A DNA stretch of 64,000 nt from positions 6,262,001 to 6,326,000 of the forward strand of contig JAHWDD010000001.1 in NCBI GenBank assembly GCA_023897205.1. The letters run 5' to 3'. This document shows, piece by piece, positions 23,231 through 33,336 of this stretch. The first letter of the stretch is position 1. Each line of letters opens with the position of its first letter. The translations under genes were made by a program, and so were the position numbers. The DNA is from Exophiala sp. HKRS030. Taxonomy: Eukaryota; Ascomycota; Eurotiomycetes; Chaetothyriales; Herpotrichiellaceae. The notes below the pieces were generated by a model. The model was not told the DNA's origin and ran no database searches. It saw only the letters and a list, made by a program, of their open reading frames with translations.

Positions 23231-24307
23231 TCATGAGGACTTGTTCTTGTTCGCGACTTTCGACAAGCCAAACACCAGAGTCATGTACCTGTCGAAAAAC
23301 GTAGACCACGTCCAACTTCCACTCAGAAAATACACCACCCAACTCTTATTCCCCTCCCAGACCCACGGCGACCGGGCGTCGCGCAGCAGCCACCTCCACG
23401 GCCACGGGCCGGCACCGGGGATGACCTGCTTCACCACGCTCTCGGCGTACGCCTCGTGCGGCATGGCGCCTTCTTGCGAATGCGTCTGGCGGCGCATATA
23501 GTCGGATTCGAGCGGTGCGTAGACACTGGTCTCAGGCAGGTATCTGGTGACGTGGTAGGGCAGGCGGGATTTGACGCCGCCGGTGACGATGTTGATGACC
23601 TTGACGTTGAAGGGGGCGAGTTCCACGCGTAAGGTATTGGTGTAGGCGTGCAGGGCACCTTTGGATGCGTTGTACACGCTGCCGAAGACGTAGGGGATCA
23701 CGGCCGCGAGGCTGCCGATCATCACGATGGTGCCGTGCGCTTGGATCAGCAGTGGCGTGAAGACTTGACAGAGTCGCATCACGGCGAAGACGTTGACGTC
23801 GAACACCTTTTTGGCTTGCGAGATGTCGATGTCCACGGCTGGCATGGTGTAGTTGACGCCTGTATGTGTCAGTGGAAAGTTTTTAGTTATTCTGTGTCGC
23901 GTTTGACGTCGAGTCTTGCTCGTTTTCAACATCTCAACGTACCAGCATTGTTCACTATATGACAGACACAATAAAGTCAGCTCTTATGATGACATGGTCT
24001 ACGCGACCATTGCCCCCCTCTCCATCAGCAGCAATCCGAAGATGGGTGACTTACCCAGAAAATCCAGACCACGACCTTCCGTCAAGCCCTCAATAGTCTT
24101 GACCATTGCAAGAATAGACTCATCGTCATCAACAACCAGTGTCAACGTTTCAATTCCCTGATCAGCGAGAAACGTCAACTGTTGGAGTGACCGGGCCGTT
24201 GCAAATACTCTGAAGCCTCGCTTGTGGAAGGACAAAGCCAGTGAATGACCAATACCGCCGGCAGCACAGCCTGTGATTAGCACCGTCTTCCGCGTGTCGG
24301 TAGCCAT
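23231..24307 (-). CDS. AYR1: AYR1-like NADPH-dependent 1-acyldihydroxyacetone-phosphate reductase (SDR)
   Basis: Model: exons 24307-24055, 23954-23943 and 23859-23231, 297 residues. The short-chain dehydrogenase features are the cofactor loop TGCAAGGIG (residues 12-20), NNAG at 86-89, catalytic Ser138, Tyr151 and Lys155 (YNASK), and a hydrophobic C-terminus. The variant TGCxxGGIG and the overall layout are typical of yeast Ayr1, which reduces 1-acyl-DHAP to lysophosphatidic acid at lipid droplets and the ER. The middle exon is only 12 nt and encodes most of the NNAG motif; without it the protein would lose that motif. I chose the start MATDTRKT because it places the cofactor loop at the usual distance. 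It is convergent with BTA1. The SDR call is firm; Ayr1 among related SDRs is likely. Confidence 0.85.
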
Positions 24308-25169
24308 TGTGAGAAGGTCTGGAAGGTAAGGCAATTCAATATCTCAATAAGGATGTAGAGCTTGAGGATGTAGGAAGTATTGGAGAGTAGGTGTCCAAGT
24401 TTCAAGAAATAACAGATGCTCGGATTCAGAGGTCGTGCGAGTCTCGGCGATTGAGATTCAAGCATGAGAATCGAGACGGATTGCCTTTTTGGAGCCCAGC
24501 CTAGGATTCAGAAATCTGAATAACATGCGGTATCAAAATAAAGTTCTCATTGTCAAAGCTTAGAAGATGTTGGTGAAAAATGTGTGGTACGTAATGCGCG
24601 GGTGATCGTTATATCTTGACTTGAACGGAAATGTTTCGATAGGATATCGCAAGACGCCTACGGAGTAGGTACTTGGACGAGAAGATGGACAACACCTCAC
24701 TGGCCTCACTCGCGCGAATAATTACGAACTATAAGTATACGAGAGGAGATACAAATAACGAAGCCAAAAAACAGTTGATACATATACATATGTGTTTTGT
24801 GAGTAAAACTCGGGTCTAGGCTGTCAATATTTGCTTTGCTGGGGCATTGATGGACCCTGTTATGGTTTGCTGTGAATTCCCACGCGGCGGCTTTCCTGAA
24901 GCATACAAGATGACTCGGGTTAGATGACAAAGGCCGACGGTTTGAGCAAATGCCAAGCAGGTTGACGATGGTGTTGATGCATATTTGTACCCTGTACCGA
25001 TAGACAGGAAAGTATTTATTACTGGGCAAGGCGACACAAGATGAGCAGAGCTGCTCATACAAATAAGTCACATCTCAGCTGGCCAACCGCCTGCGAGAGC
25101 CACAGAGGGCCAAGTGGGAAAGTACAGATTGGTGTCAAGTTTGCCTAGCACCTGCCCGGCGTACCAAGT

Positions 25170-25221
25170 CACGTGGGGACCACAGCATCCACGTGACCTG
25201 CTCGTGATTGCCGTCCACGTG
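25170..25221. promoter_or_regulatory. Cluster of three CACGTG motifs
   Basis: Three perfect CACGTG palindromes begin 20 and 26 bp apart. Clusters of this motif bind bHLH factors (Pho4/NUC-1, Cbf1-like or SREBP-like) in fungi. The position, about 860 bp upstream of the AYR1-like ATG and 790 bp upstream of the GNAT ATG, would allow either or both genes to be controlled. Function is inferred. Confidence 0.45.
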
Positions 25222-25670
25222 CCCCGCTGCTTTTCAACGACTTTGCCCCTCGACCCCGCATTGATTGAGCTCGACGGCCTGACCACGATGATCAACAGGC
25301 ACTTTCGCCAAAGCAGACACAGATCAAAGGCATCGACCGACCGTGGCAACCGTGGCCAACCTAACTAGAGCAGGCGTGAGCAGGCCACAGGTTTACGGCC
25401 TTCGGGCTCCGGCAATAGGGAGCAAATGACCCCGGATTCGCTGAAACGAATGCAGACGAGCACGCCCCATCCTCTTCTCCGTGTCGTGTCCTCCGCACTT
25501 TTGACTTGTTGCTTCTCTGGCCGAGCTATTGGTTTTGGGACGTTTCCTTCAGCTGGAGTCAAGCATCAACGGCTGGGCCCCTGGCATAAGAACAGATCTG
25601 CGCCGTGACGCAGCCTAGTGCGGGCCTGAAAGCTCTTTACCCCAGGGACCCCGTCATGCAGGTCAGATCA

Positions 25671-25686
25671 CTAACTAGCTAGTTAG
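25671..25686. repeat. Perfect 16-bp palindrome
   Basis: CTAACTAGCTAGTTAG equals its own reverse complement. It lies in non-coding DNA about 330 bp upstream of the GNAT gene. It could be a dimeric protein site or chance in a TAG-rich patch. Confidence 0.6.
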
Positions 25687-26014
25687 CTAGGTAGGTGTGT
25701 TTCGAGGGTGACTATGATGTGTTTATAAAGACCGCTGCTTACCTGCGTCTGTCCCGTGCGCTTTTCTTTCTGTCGTTGTAGTTAACGTCTCTTCGAGATT
25801 GCAGCAACCAGTCACGCTGAGGATACGACGATTATTACCAGATGTGCTTGACAGCGACCATATACATAAGACGATACCATCTATAGCGTCAGTGCAACAA
25901 CTCAATTTGTCTGGCAGCTCGACTTATTGTTGAGACGTTGACTGGACTAGTACATAGTGAATAGCTTCTCAGCCTTACTTCGATCCTTTCAACGACGCTC
26001 ATAGAGCCTTCATC

Positions 26015-26802
26015 ATGTCTACCGAGACCAGAATCACATACACCCCGGACAAGACCTGGGTTGATAATTTCATCAAACTCCTAAGTCGTTCTTACATTGT
26101 CACTCCCTTAACCACAGTCTTCATCACTGAAATCGACAAAACCCCACCTTCGGCCACGCGAAGCGAAGTCATCACTCCTGAACGCCTCACCAAGCATTTC
26201 ACCTTAGGAATCACTGCTGCTGCTCGCAGCAACGTCGTCCTCGTCGAATCTGGTGGCTTCACGGCCGCCGCCCTCTGGGAACCACCAGACTTCTGCGGCA
26301 TTCCTCCCTCTCAAGCCCGTCCAAATCCTGGTCCCATTCTGCAAGAATGGCGAAGTACCGCGAGAAGGCTAAAGGCTAAATACCTTTCTGTACCTGACTC
26401 GGGTCCCATAGCTACGATCAACCAGCAGCTCCATCTCAGTCTTCTGGAGCACCTTCTGAGGATCCATATCCCGCAGATTTCAACAAAGACAGCGACTACG
26501 AAACTCGTCCATTCTATCATTTGGCCATGCTAGCAAGAGACCCAGATGCTGACAAGGAAACTTCTTTTGCAGCTTTTGTCGCCGTCATGGACGTTTTACT
26601 AAACAAGGCAAAGAAAGAAGAAGTCCCCGTATACCTTGAGACCGCAGCTGAATCGGCCAAGCAAGACTATGAAGAACTCGGATTCAAGGTTCTGGAAGAG
26701 GTGGTGATCGGAAAGGGTAAAGTAGATGCAAGTGGTTGGCCCAAGGAAGGTGGTGAGGGTGTTAGAACTTGGGCCCTCATTTACGACCAACATCTGAATT
26801 GA
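26015..26802 (+). CDS. GNAT-family N-acetyltransferase
   Basis: Model: exons 26015-26389 and 26440-26802, 245 residues. The layout is that of a common fungal GNAT family: an N-terminal substrate part containing SGGFTAAALWEPPD, then FYHLAMLARDPDAD (the core strand, here without a clear Q/R-x-x-G-x-G/A acetyl-CoA loop), then VPVYLETAAESAKQDYEELG, where the family has the alpha4 YExxGF signature, and a final WALIYD strand. The two halves lie in different frames; a 50-nt GT-AG intron (GTACCTG to CATCTCAG) joins them exactly. The weak acetyl-CoA loop suggests a divergent member. Substrate unknown. It is convergent with the phosphoesterase gene, 207 bp away. Confidence 0.8.
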
Positions 26803-27009
26803 TTCGACAGCACGAGGCAGTATTCAGAAGAGTGGCTGTCAGGATGAAAGCGTCTTTAGCGTCTCTCGCGTCTCTTGCGGTTAGAGGTGATGTCTGACTT
26901 TCCAGGAAATTCTGCAAAGTCATCCTACATGCGGGCAGCTGGAAGGGTCCAAAGTCGCTATCCTCTGTAGCATCATTTTTAATGGCGGTGGGCAACTGGA
27001 GTCTCGCAA

Positions 27010-28821
27010 TCAACAGTTGTCAGACCAATTTTCGCTGACCCATTTCGCAATCAAAGTCGTCATATTTTCCTCAGCCATATATTTATCCACGTCTGCATCG
27101 TCGTAACTTAAGCCGAGAAATTTCAACGCGAGCAGAATCCACGGTTGAATAAATTCGTTGAACACGATATCCACGGTCTCATTGTCCAAGTCGAGATTAT
27201 GTGGATTGACAGTTGACTGGATGCAATTGGGCTGCCGATAGAAATTGATCGGCGCATGGATGGTATCGTCTCCGTCGATCCCAGCATCGTCCACCGTCGT
27301 ATAGCCCGGGATCAGCTTGATATGTTCTGACAACGTTATCTGGTCATCAATGGACTGGGAATGATACTTGATATGAGCATTGTCCTCTACAGCATTGATC
27401 TGTTGTGGTGCTTGTAATTTCCACAAAGCCAAGCTTGAATCCACTTGTGAGAATATCTCCCCGCCGTTGTTGAGTAGGCGTAGTAGGTGTTTGGCCTGCT
27501 TGTACGGAACATCCTTCAGGTAATGGAATCCACTTGTGAAAGGGCACATGATGTAGGTCGTGTCTTTGGTGAAGGCACCCTTAAAGATGTCGAAACGAAT
27601 AGCGCCTGTGTTCGTGATGATGAGTCGAGCCTTGTCATTTCGACTCGTGTCATTGACAATACCTGGAAAGACCTCCTGATCAAGCCAGCTAAAAATGCTG
27701 TTCTCGCTTGGATATTTCACTCGGTCCATCCAGAGATTGCGTTGCGAGCAGCCGAATGTTTGATCAAGGTCTAGCGCTTTGCGTGCCTCAAAAATAGCTT
27801 TGGTGATATTTCGACCTCTTTCGGAATGAAATGTAGAGGCATCATGGCCGGAGTGATGATACAAGGAGTATAGATTGTTATCAATATACCGCCGGGAGAA
27901 GATTGGTGACGAGGCTCGACTGGTGTTCGATGGAAGACCACTAATGGACTGAAAACCAATTGTCTCCATGAAACGACCACTCGCGAGACCATAAGCATTG
28001 TCATCAAATCTTTTGTAATCCCTGATATGCCAATGTCCGCCGAAAAATTGAATGGGGATGTTTGCATCGACGGCCCGGATCGCCTTGAAGATCTGATCGA
28101 ATTCCTCCGTGCGCAGGGCAGCGTGTCCAATGACCACGAAGAGATCTACATCTTGTGCTCTGATGGCGTCTTGAAACCATGCTTCTTTGATGGTATCTCC
28201 CACATTCTGTACGACAGTGTTTTTGTCATTTCGATCAAAGTTATACAGAAAACCAAAGGCAAGAATGCGTATGCCCTGTTTTTTGGTTGTAAACTTCTTG
28301 AACCTAGGAGCAAGTGGAACGAGCTCTCCTGTGGCTGGATCGCGGATATCAATATTGGAAGCAAGGTAACTATCCGCATACGCTGGTGCCGTGATCAAGT
28401 ACTCGTTTTCAGACGAGTTCTGCTTGTACAGTTCATGGTTCCCAGAGCATATGATGTCCATGTGTTGAGCTCTGATGATATCGAATGTGAATAGGCCTTT
28501 TGGGTCGGATGCATCGTATAGACCATTTCCTTCGACACGATCTCCGGTATCCACTATGAGCAGATCTTTGCCCTCAGCCTCGAGCTTCTCTCGCAATCGG
28601 TCGGCGAAGTCAACATAATCACCCCAGTCAGCGCTGAAAGAGGGTTCTAGCAAGTGACCTGCGTGCCAGCCATGTGTATCGGTTGTATGTAGAAAGTTGA
28701 GATCTGAAAAAGGCAGTTCTCGCAACGGAGCCGCCAGCGGTTCCGGAGCATTCGGTTGCGCTGCAAAGGTGAAGGAGAGGCTTGCCAGCAGGCCTAAGGT
28801 AAGGGAGGTTCGTGGAGACAT
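27010..28821 (-). CDS. Secreted calcineurin-like metallophosphoesterase / 5'-nucleotidase family (YHR202W-like)
   Basis: An intact single-exon protein of 603 residues. It begins with a signal peptide (LTLGLLASLSFTFA, cleavage expected near residue 20). The dinuclear-metal phosphoesterase motifs appear in order: DTHGWH, VDTGDRVEGNG, GNHELYK, IGHAALRTEEF and FGGHWHIRDYKRF. A second domain resembling the 5'-nucleotidase C-terminal fold follows (TNTGAIRFDIFKG, then YIMCPF). The arrangement matches the poorly studied yeast YHR202W group, thought to be vacuolar or secreted. Substrate is not predictable. Several N-glycosylation sequons (for example NSS, NTS, NDT) fit secretion. It is divergent from PDB1 (765 bp apart) and convergent with the GNAT gene. 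Confidence 0.9.
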   Translation of the reverse strand: MSPRTSLTLGLLASLSFTFAAQPNAPEPLAAPLRELPFSDLNFLHTTDTHGWHAGHLLEPSFSADWGDYVDFADRLREKLEAEGKDLLIVDTGDRVEGNGLYDASDPKGLFTFDIIRAQHMDIICSGNHELYKQNSSENEYLITAPAYADSYLASNIDIRDPATGELVPLAPRFKKFTTKKQGIRILAFGFLYNFDRNDKNTVVQNVGDTIKEAWFQDAIRAQDVDLFVVIGHAALRTEEFDQIFKAIRAVDANIPIQFFGGHWHIRDYKRFDDNAYGLASGRFMETIGFQSISGLPSNTSRASSPIFSRRYIDNNLYSLYHHSGHDASTFHSERGRNITKAIFEARKALDLDQTFGCSQRNLWMDRVKYPSENSIFSWLDQEVFPGIVNDTSRNDKARLIITNTGAIRFDIFKGAFTKDTTYIMCPFTSGFHYLKDVPYKQAKHLLRLLNNGGEIFSQVDSSLALWKLQAPQQINAVEDNAHIKYHSQSIDDQITLSEHIKLIPGYTTVDDAGIDGDDTIHAPINFYRQPNCIQSTVNPHNLDLDNETVDIVFNEFIQPWILLALKFLGLSYDDADVDKYMAEENMTTLIAKWVSENWSDNC

Positions 28822-29586
28822 TGCAAGACGTTTGAAGTCGTTGCTGCAGCCGACGTGAACGTGCTTATGATTTCCAGCACAGAACGCAGGCTACAAGTCA
28901 AGGGGGACTCGTATTACACCAGCCTGAGGTGACTACGTCGTTGTGTTTACGGTCAAGAATGAGGACCACGACTCACAGCACAGGCCCACCCGCGGGCTCA
29001 CGAGGCCGCGGGTGGGTTGCGGATACCGGAGCCATGAGTTTCTCCGGCAAGGCTACGGACAATGGTTTCGCCTTGAGTGGCCTTGTCGAGCCCAACAAAG
29101 GGAAAGGGTGCAACTGTGAATCCCCAAGCTGGTCGATATGGCAAAATTTGCATCGAGGTTGGAAGATATCATTGACATTAGTTAATACATAAGTTATGTG
29201 CTGAGTCTCTAAGCTATCTGATCTTTGCCGTATCATAATTCATCTTCGTCCTCAATACTGCATTAGGTTGAAGCTTCAGCGCGGACTTGGATGGGTTTCT
29301 TGCAGGGAGTAAGATGTGCTCCTTCGGGTTAGCGTGGGATCGATACTGTTGGTGAGAAACGGAGAAGCTTCCCACGCTTCCCAACCAGGACCCGTGAAGC
29401 TCGCTTTTGAAGGGACAAGTAAACTTTCCCTGCACCTTTCCTTCATAGCTATTCTTTCCTTCATTCTTGTCCGGACTCTTTACTTCTTGAACAGGAGGTG
29501 TTTGAGATTTCTTTGAGTGTCTCCTTCTCCCGTCCTCCGTAGCTCGAGCAACCAGACTCCAATCCCTAATCTCCTGTCCAGAAAAG
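28822..29586. other. Divergent promoter region, phosphoesterase / PDB1
   Basis: A 765-bp interval with only short frames. It should hold both promoters. A CT-rich patch lies immediately before the PDB1 start, as is common in fungal highly expressed genes. Confidence 0.5.
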
Positions 29587-30887
29587 ATGTCTACGATGAG
29601 ATTCTCGCGACCAGCCTTCAGATTGCTATCACAGAGGAGCGCCGTTCCTTGTTCACTACGCCCCTCTTTCTCCAGAGTCGCTCCTACTACTCTGCCTTCA
29701 ATAAGAACGTATGCATCAGAGTCGTCTAATCAGACATTCACTGTCCGAGATGCCCTCAACGAAGCCCTAGCGGAAGAGTTAGAACAAGATGACAAAGTCT
29801 TTATTTTGGGAGAAGAGGTTGCACAGTACAATGGTAAGCAGTCATGAGCATGAATCTGAATGCACCGAGAAATCCGCATCTGACTATTCTTCAGGCGCGT
29901 ACAAGGTCACCAAGGGACTGCTCGATCGCTTCGGCCCCAAGCGTGTCATCGATACTCCCATCACCGAATCTGGCTTCTGCGGGTTGGCCGTAGGTGCCGC
30001 ATTGGCTGGTCTACATCCCGTCTGCGAGTACGTCCACTGCCCTATGTTTACATGCGAGAGAATTTCTCATTGACCGACGTCCAGGTTCATGACCTTCAAC
30101 TTCGCCATGCAGGCTATTGATCAAATCATCAACTCCGCCGCCAAAACACACTACATGTCCGGCGGTATCCAACCTTGTCCGATTGTGTTCCGTGGGCCTA
30201 ACGGTTTTGCTGCTGGTGTCGCTGCACAGCACTCACAAGATTACTCCGCCTGGTATGGTAGCATCCCGGGTCTCAAAGTCGTGGCTCCTTGGAGCGCAGA
30301 GGATGCAAAGGGCCTATTGAAGGCCGCCATTCGTGATCCCAACCCTGTTGTGGTCTTGGAAAACGAGTAAGTCTTTCCTCGGCCATCTAGATCGAGCTTG
30401 TATTGACACCAGTAGACTTTTGTATGGACAAGCCTTCCCCATGAGCGCCGAGGCCCAAAAGAGCGACTTTGTCATCCCATTCGGCAAAGCCAAGATTGAA
30501 CGCCCTGGAAAGGACTTGACAATCGTAACACTCTCTCGATGTGTTGGCCAATCGCTCGAGGCCGCAGAGCAACTGAAGAAATTATACGGAGTTGACGCCG
30601 AGGTTATCAATCTGAGATCTATCAAGCCTATGGATGTGGAAGCAATCATCAAGTCGGTAAAGAAGACTGGTCACCTACTGGCGGTGGAATCCGGATTCCC
30701 CGCCTTTGGAGTAGCATCCGAGATTTTGGCTCTTGCTGTCGAATATGGATTTGACTACCTACAAGCACCTCCTGGACGTGTGACAGGCGCTGAGGTGCCC
30801 ACACCCTACGCTCAGAAGCTGGAGGAATTGAGCTTCCCCCAGATTGACACCATCACCAATTATGCCGCCAAACTTCTCAAGGTGTAA
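29587..30887 (+). CDS. PDB1: Pyruvate dehydrogenase E1 component, beta subunit
   Basis: Model: exons 29587-29833, 29895-30027, 30085-30366 and 30416-30887 (introns of 61, 57 and 49 nt), 377 residues, the usual size. An Arg/Ser-rich presequence (about residues 1-40, [16 protein letters not shown]) targets mitochondria. The mature part carries the classic E1-beta sequence: [78 protein letters not shown], and the C-terminal transketolase half ending PYAQKLE. With E1-alpha it decarboxylates pyruvate and passes acetyl groups to lipoyl-E2. An ATG nine bases downstream of the first is an alternative start with little effect on the presequence. No anomalies. Confidence 0.97.
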
Positions 30888-33336
30888 TGGGAGTGGTAGA
30901 AACTGGGAGGGCGAGGAATTCGGATCTAAAAGCGATTCTGGATGTATGTATTAGCGCAGCGTTTCTTCAGCTTGCATGCTGTGGTTCAGTGGGTTCGGGT
31001 ATATTGCACGTGGTGGCTGCCACGCGGGTGAGGATCTAGCTTCAGCTTCAATACTTCAAAATCCGATGACGGGGTTGTCTGCTTCTGCTCTAGGGCGATG
31101 TGATATGATGATTGTGGTGTTCTGTACGAGCTTTTCCTTCGAAGGAGCTGAACCAAATGGTTGATGTTCCTGAACCATTGGTGAGGATCGGGACGATGCT
31201 CCTCGCTTAGAACGAGTCTGCATACTGTGGTTGGCAGGTGGCTGCCACGTTTGGTGGCACAGGTCGAGTGAACTAGCATATCGATCCCACAAAACGTGTC
31301 GGAGAGGAACCGAGCCTCCCGAGGGCGAATCGCATGGCAAGATGGCTTGATGCCCTGACAAAAGAGGATTATGACAGGTAGGGTTGAATGGTAATAGTAG
31401 GGAGTCTTGCGGCTATCGAATCCGAAAACAGCATGATGACAATTTGACTAGCACATGGGCTTCGATACGAACGGTAGATTCCGATTGCTTGAGTCCACAC
31501 TACCAAGAACTCCTTTTTGAGGTTGGTTACACGATGCCTGGATGGAGGAGAACGTGGTCGACGCATGGCCGCCTCTGGGTAACCAGAAAGCTGATTGCAA
31601 GGGGGCCAGGTTGAGAAGAACATGGCTAGGCCATCCTGCGTATTTTATAGCCACGGTACGGTAAATTACCTAGATCTCAGGCTCAATAATTGCTAATTCG
31701 TCTTCGATACACTATTATTACAATACAGCCGAATTCTAGGCTCGAAGTGGACTCACGGTCTGGGCCTTGAGTGCCTCAACCACTACACCTCCAACCAACC
31801 ACACTTCCTTTTTCTGGGTATTCACCACTTCTCCTCCTGACAGACCATAGCGCGAAGGGATGAAGACTCAAAGCCTCATTCCCAGCTCGCAATGTGCAAT
31901 GTGCAACGTGAAAGCATCCCTGTTCATCTCGAGTAGAGACAAGTTGTTGGTAGGGGTCTGTTCGCTTTCAACTTGGCCCCCAGCCAAATTTCTCCACCTG
32001 GCCTGATCCGGAGTACTCGAGATCGCCCCCTTGGTCGCACTTGCCCTTCTGAATCGGACATGGGAATGACTTCACCTCAACCGAGACTCAAGAGTCAACA
32101 TCTTTTTTACCGACTGTTAGTGATGGTGGCTTTCCTCGTTTCGCTTCACGTCATGTTCACTCGAAGCCCACATTCTTGACCACTACTCCACCTACTTGCT
32201 CTTGCACATAGCGTTTTCCACCAAACGGAGAAATTTGAACCGGGAGATTTACAAATCAGGCCCTCGCTTTGAGACGCATCACGTCCCGCCAAGCTCAATT
32301 AGTCGTGGATTTATCGGTTCACCAAGGTTGAATATCAAAAAGACACACGCGCGGTGAGATACCCGCAGAGTTAAGGTAAGGTGTCCATGGTGTTACCTCT
32401 TGCAATTATGGGTCCCGAGAGCTCCCAAAATGTCATGGAGCGCTCTACATGCTCGCCAGGCACTTCAACACGGAGACTTGTTTAACGCCGATTCGATCCA
32501 CGTCCAAGCGATCGAGAATTGAGAGGGCTGACAAGGCTGCATGACCTGCACCCCCCTGAGCCTCCACCCAAAAACTGCACGTGGCTGACATGGCCGGTAT
32601 ATTTATTGGACTCCAGTGTTAAGCGAGCGTTTAGAACAATCGTGAATCTGGACTCCCGGATGGACCTCGAAAGATTGTTACGTTGTAAGTGTTTCAAGTA
32701 CCAGTTCCGTACCAGGCTTCTGGTCTTTTACTATACTGTCTCTAGCAGCCTTGGGATCACATCGCCACCACCTTCGCGTACTTGATCCAGCATGTCACCA
32801 TGCCGTATTGATCCATGACCCGATCGCTCAGCCAGTGTGTTCCGTCGTTTGCACCCGTTATCTGGTCTACTCCATGCCCAAGGCGTTCTCACTCGAGCAC
32901 TCTGCCCAAAAGCAGATTGACTCTAGATGTCATTGTCACAGCGTACCGGTTGTACGCCTCCGAAAGTTGTAGGTGTCACACCACTACATGATATCTTTCC
33001 CTCTTTTCCGGGCTCATTCACCTGGATCTCTATCTCACACTCCCAAGCACAATTGCCGAGTGATACTCGACATACGCTATCATCAGAAATTTGTACAGAT
33101 GGCTTGGCCCGTGTCAGATTTGCTCTCTTTCATACTGAGGTCGATGACGGTCTGGCGATGGACAGTGTCTACACCACCCTTTGGATCAATCTATACGACC
33201 AAGCCATGCCGTGCAGTCCTTCAGGGCTAGATCTACTCTCATCTTGTACTTCCAAAGCCTGATAAGACTGATCATTCTACCGCGAATGTTGTGCCTTCGA
33301 GGAGTCAATTGTCTTTCACTTTTTCTTTTTGGGATC
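30888..33336. other. Non-coding stretch between PDB1 and the F-box-like gene (2.4 kb)
   Basis: No convincing gene. A 13-bp sequence GGTGGCTGCCACG occurs twice in the same orientation (31012-31024 and 31236-31248), each copy containing the small hairpin GTGGC-T-GCCAC. One CACGTG lies near 32579. The open frame of the F-box-like gene extends upstream to about 33181 without adding recognisable sequence. Confidence 0.45.

Larger units (their letters stand above)
24308..26014. other. Divergent intergenic region between the AYR1-like and GNAT genes (1.7 kb)
   Basis: No coding potential was recognised. It contains a cluster of three CACGTG motifs (25170-25175, 25190-25195, 25216-25221) about midway between the two start codons, and a perfect 16-bp palindrome at 25671-25686. 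Confidence 0.5.

Noticed and set aside
26380..26450. Frame change within the GNAT gene, first suspected as another base loss
   Set aside because: A 50-nt intron with GT and AG ends (26390-26439) joins the two frames exactly, so no missing base is needed.
31973..32179. Open frame of 68 codons with a hydrophobic segment
   Set aside because: It opens with TTG, the only internal ATGs leave about 39 residues, and no family is recognised.
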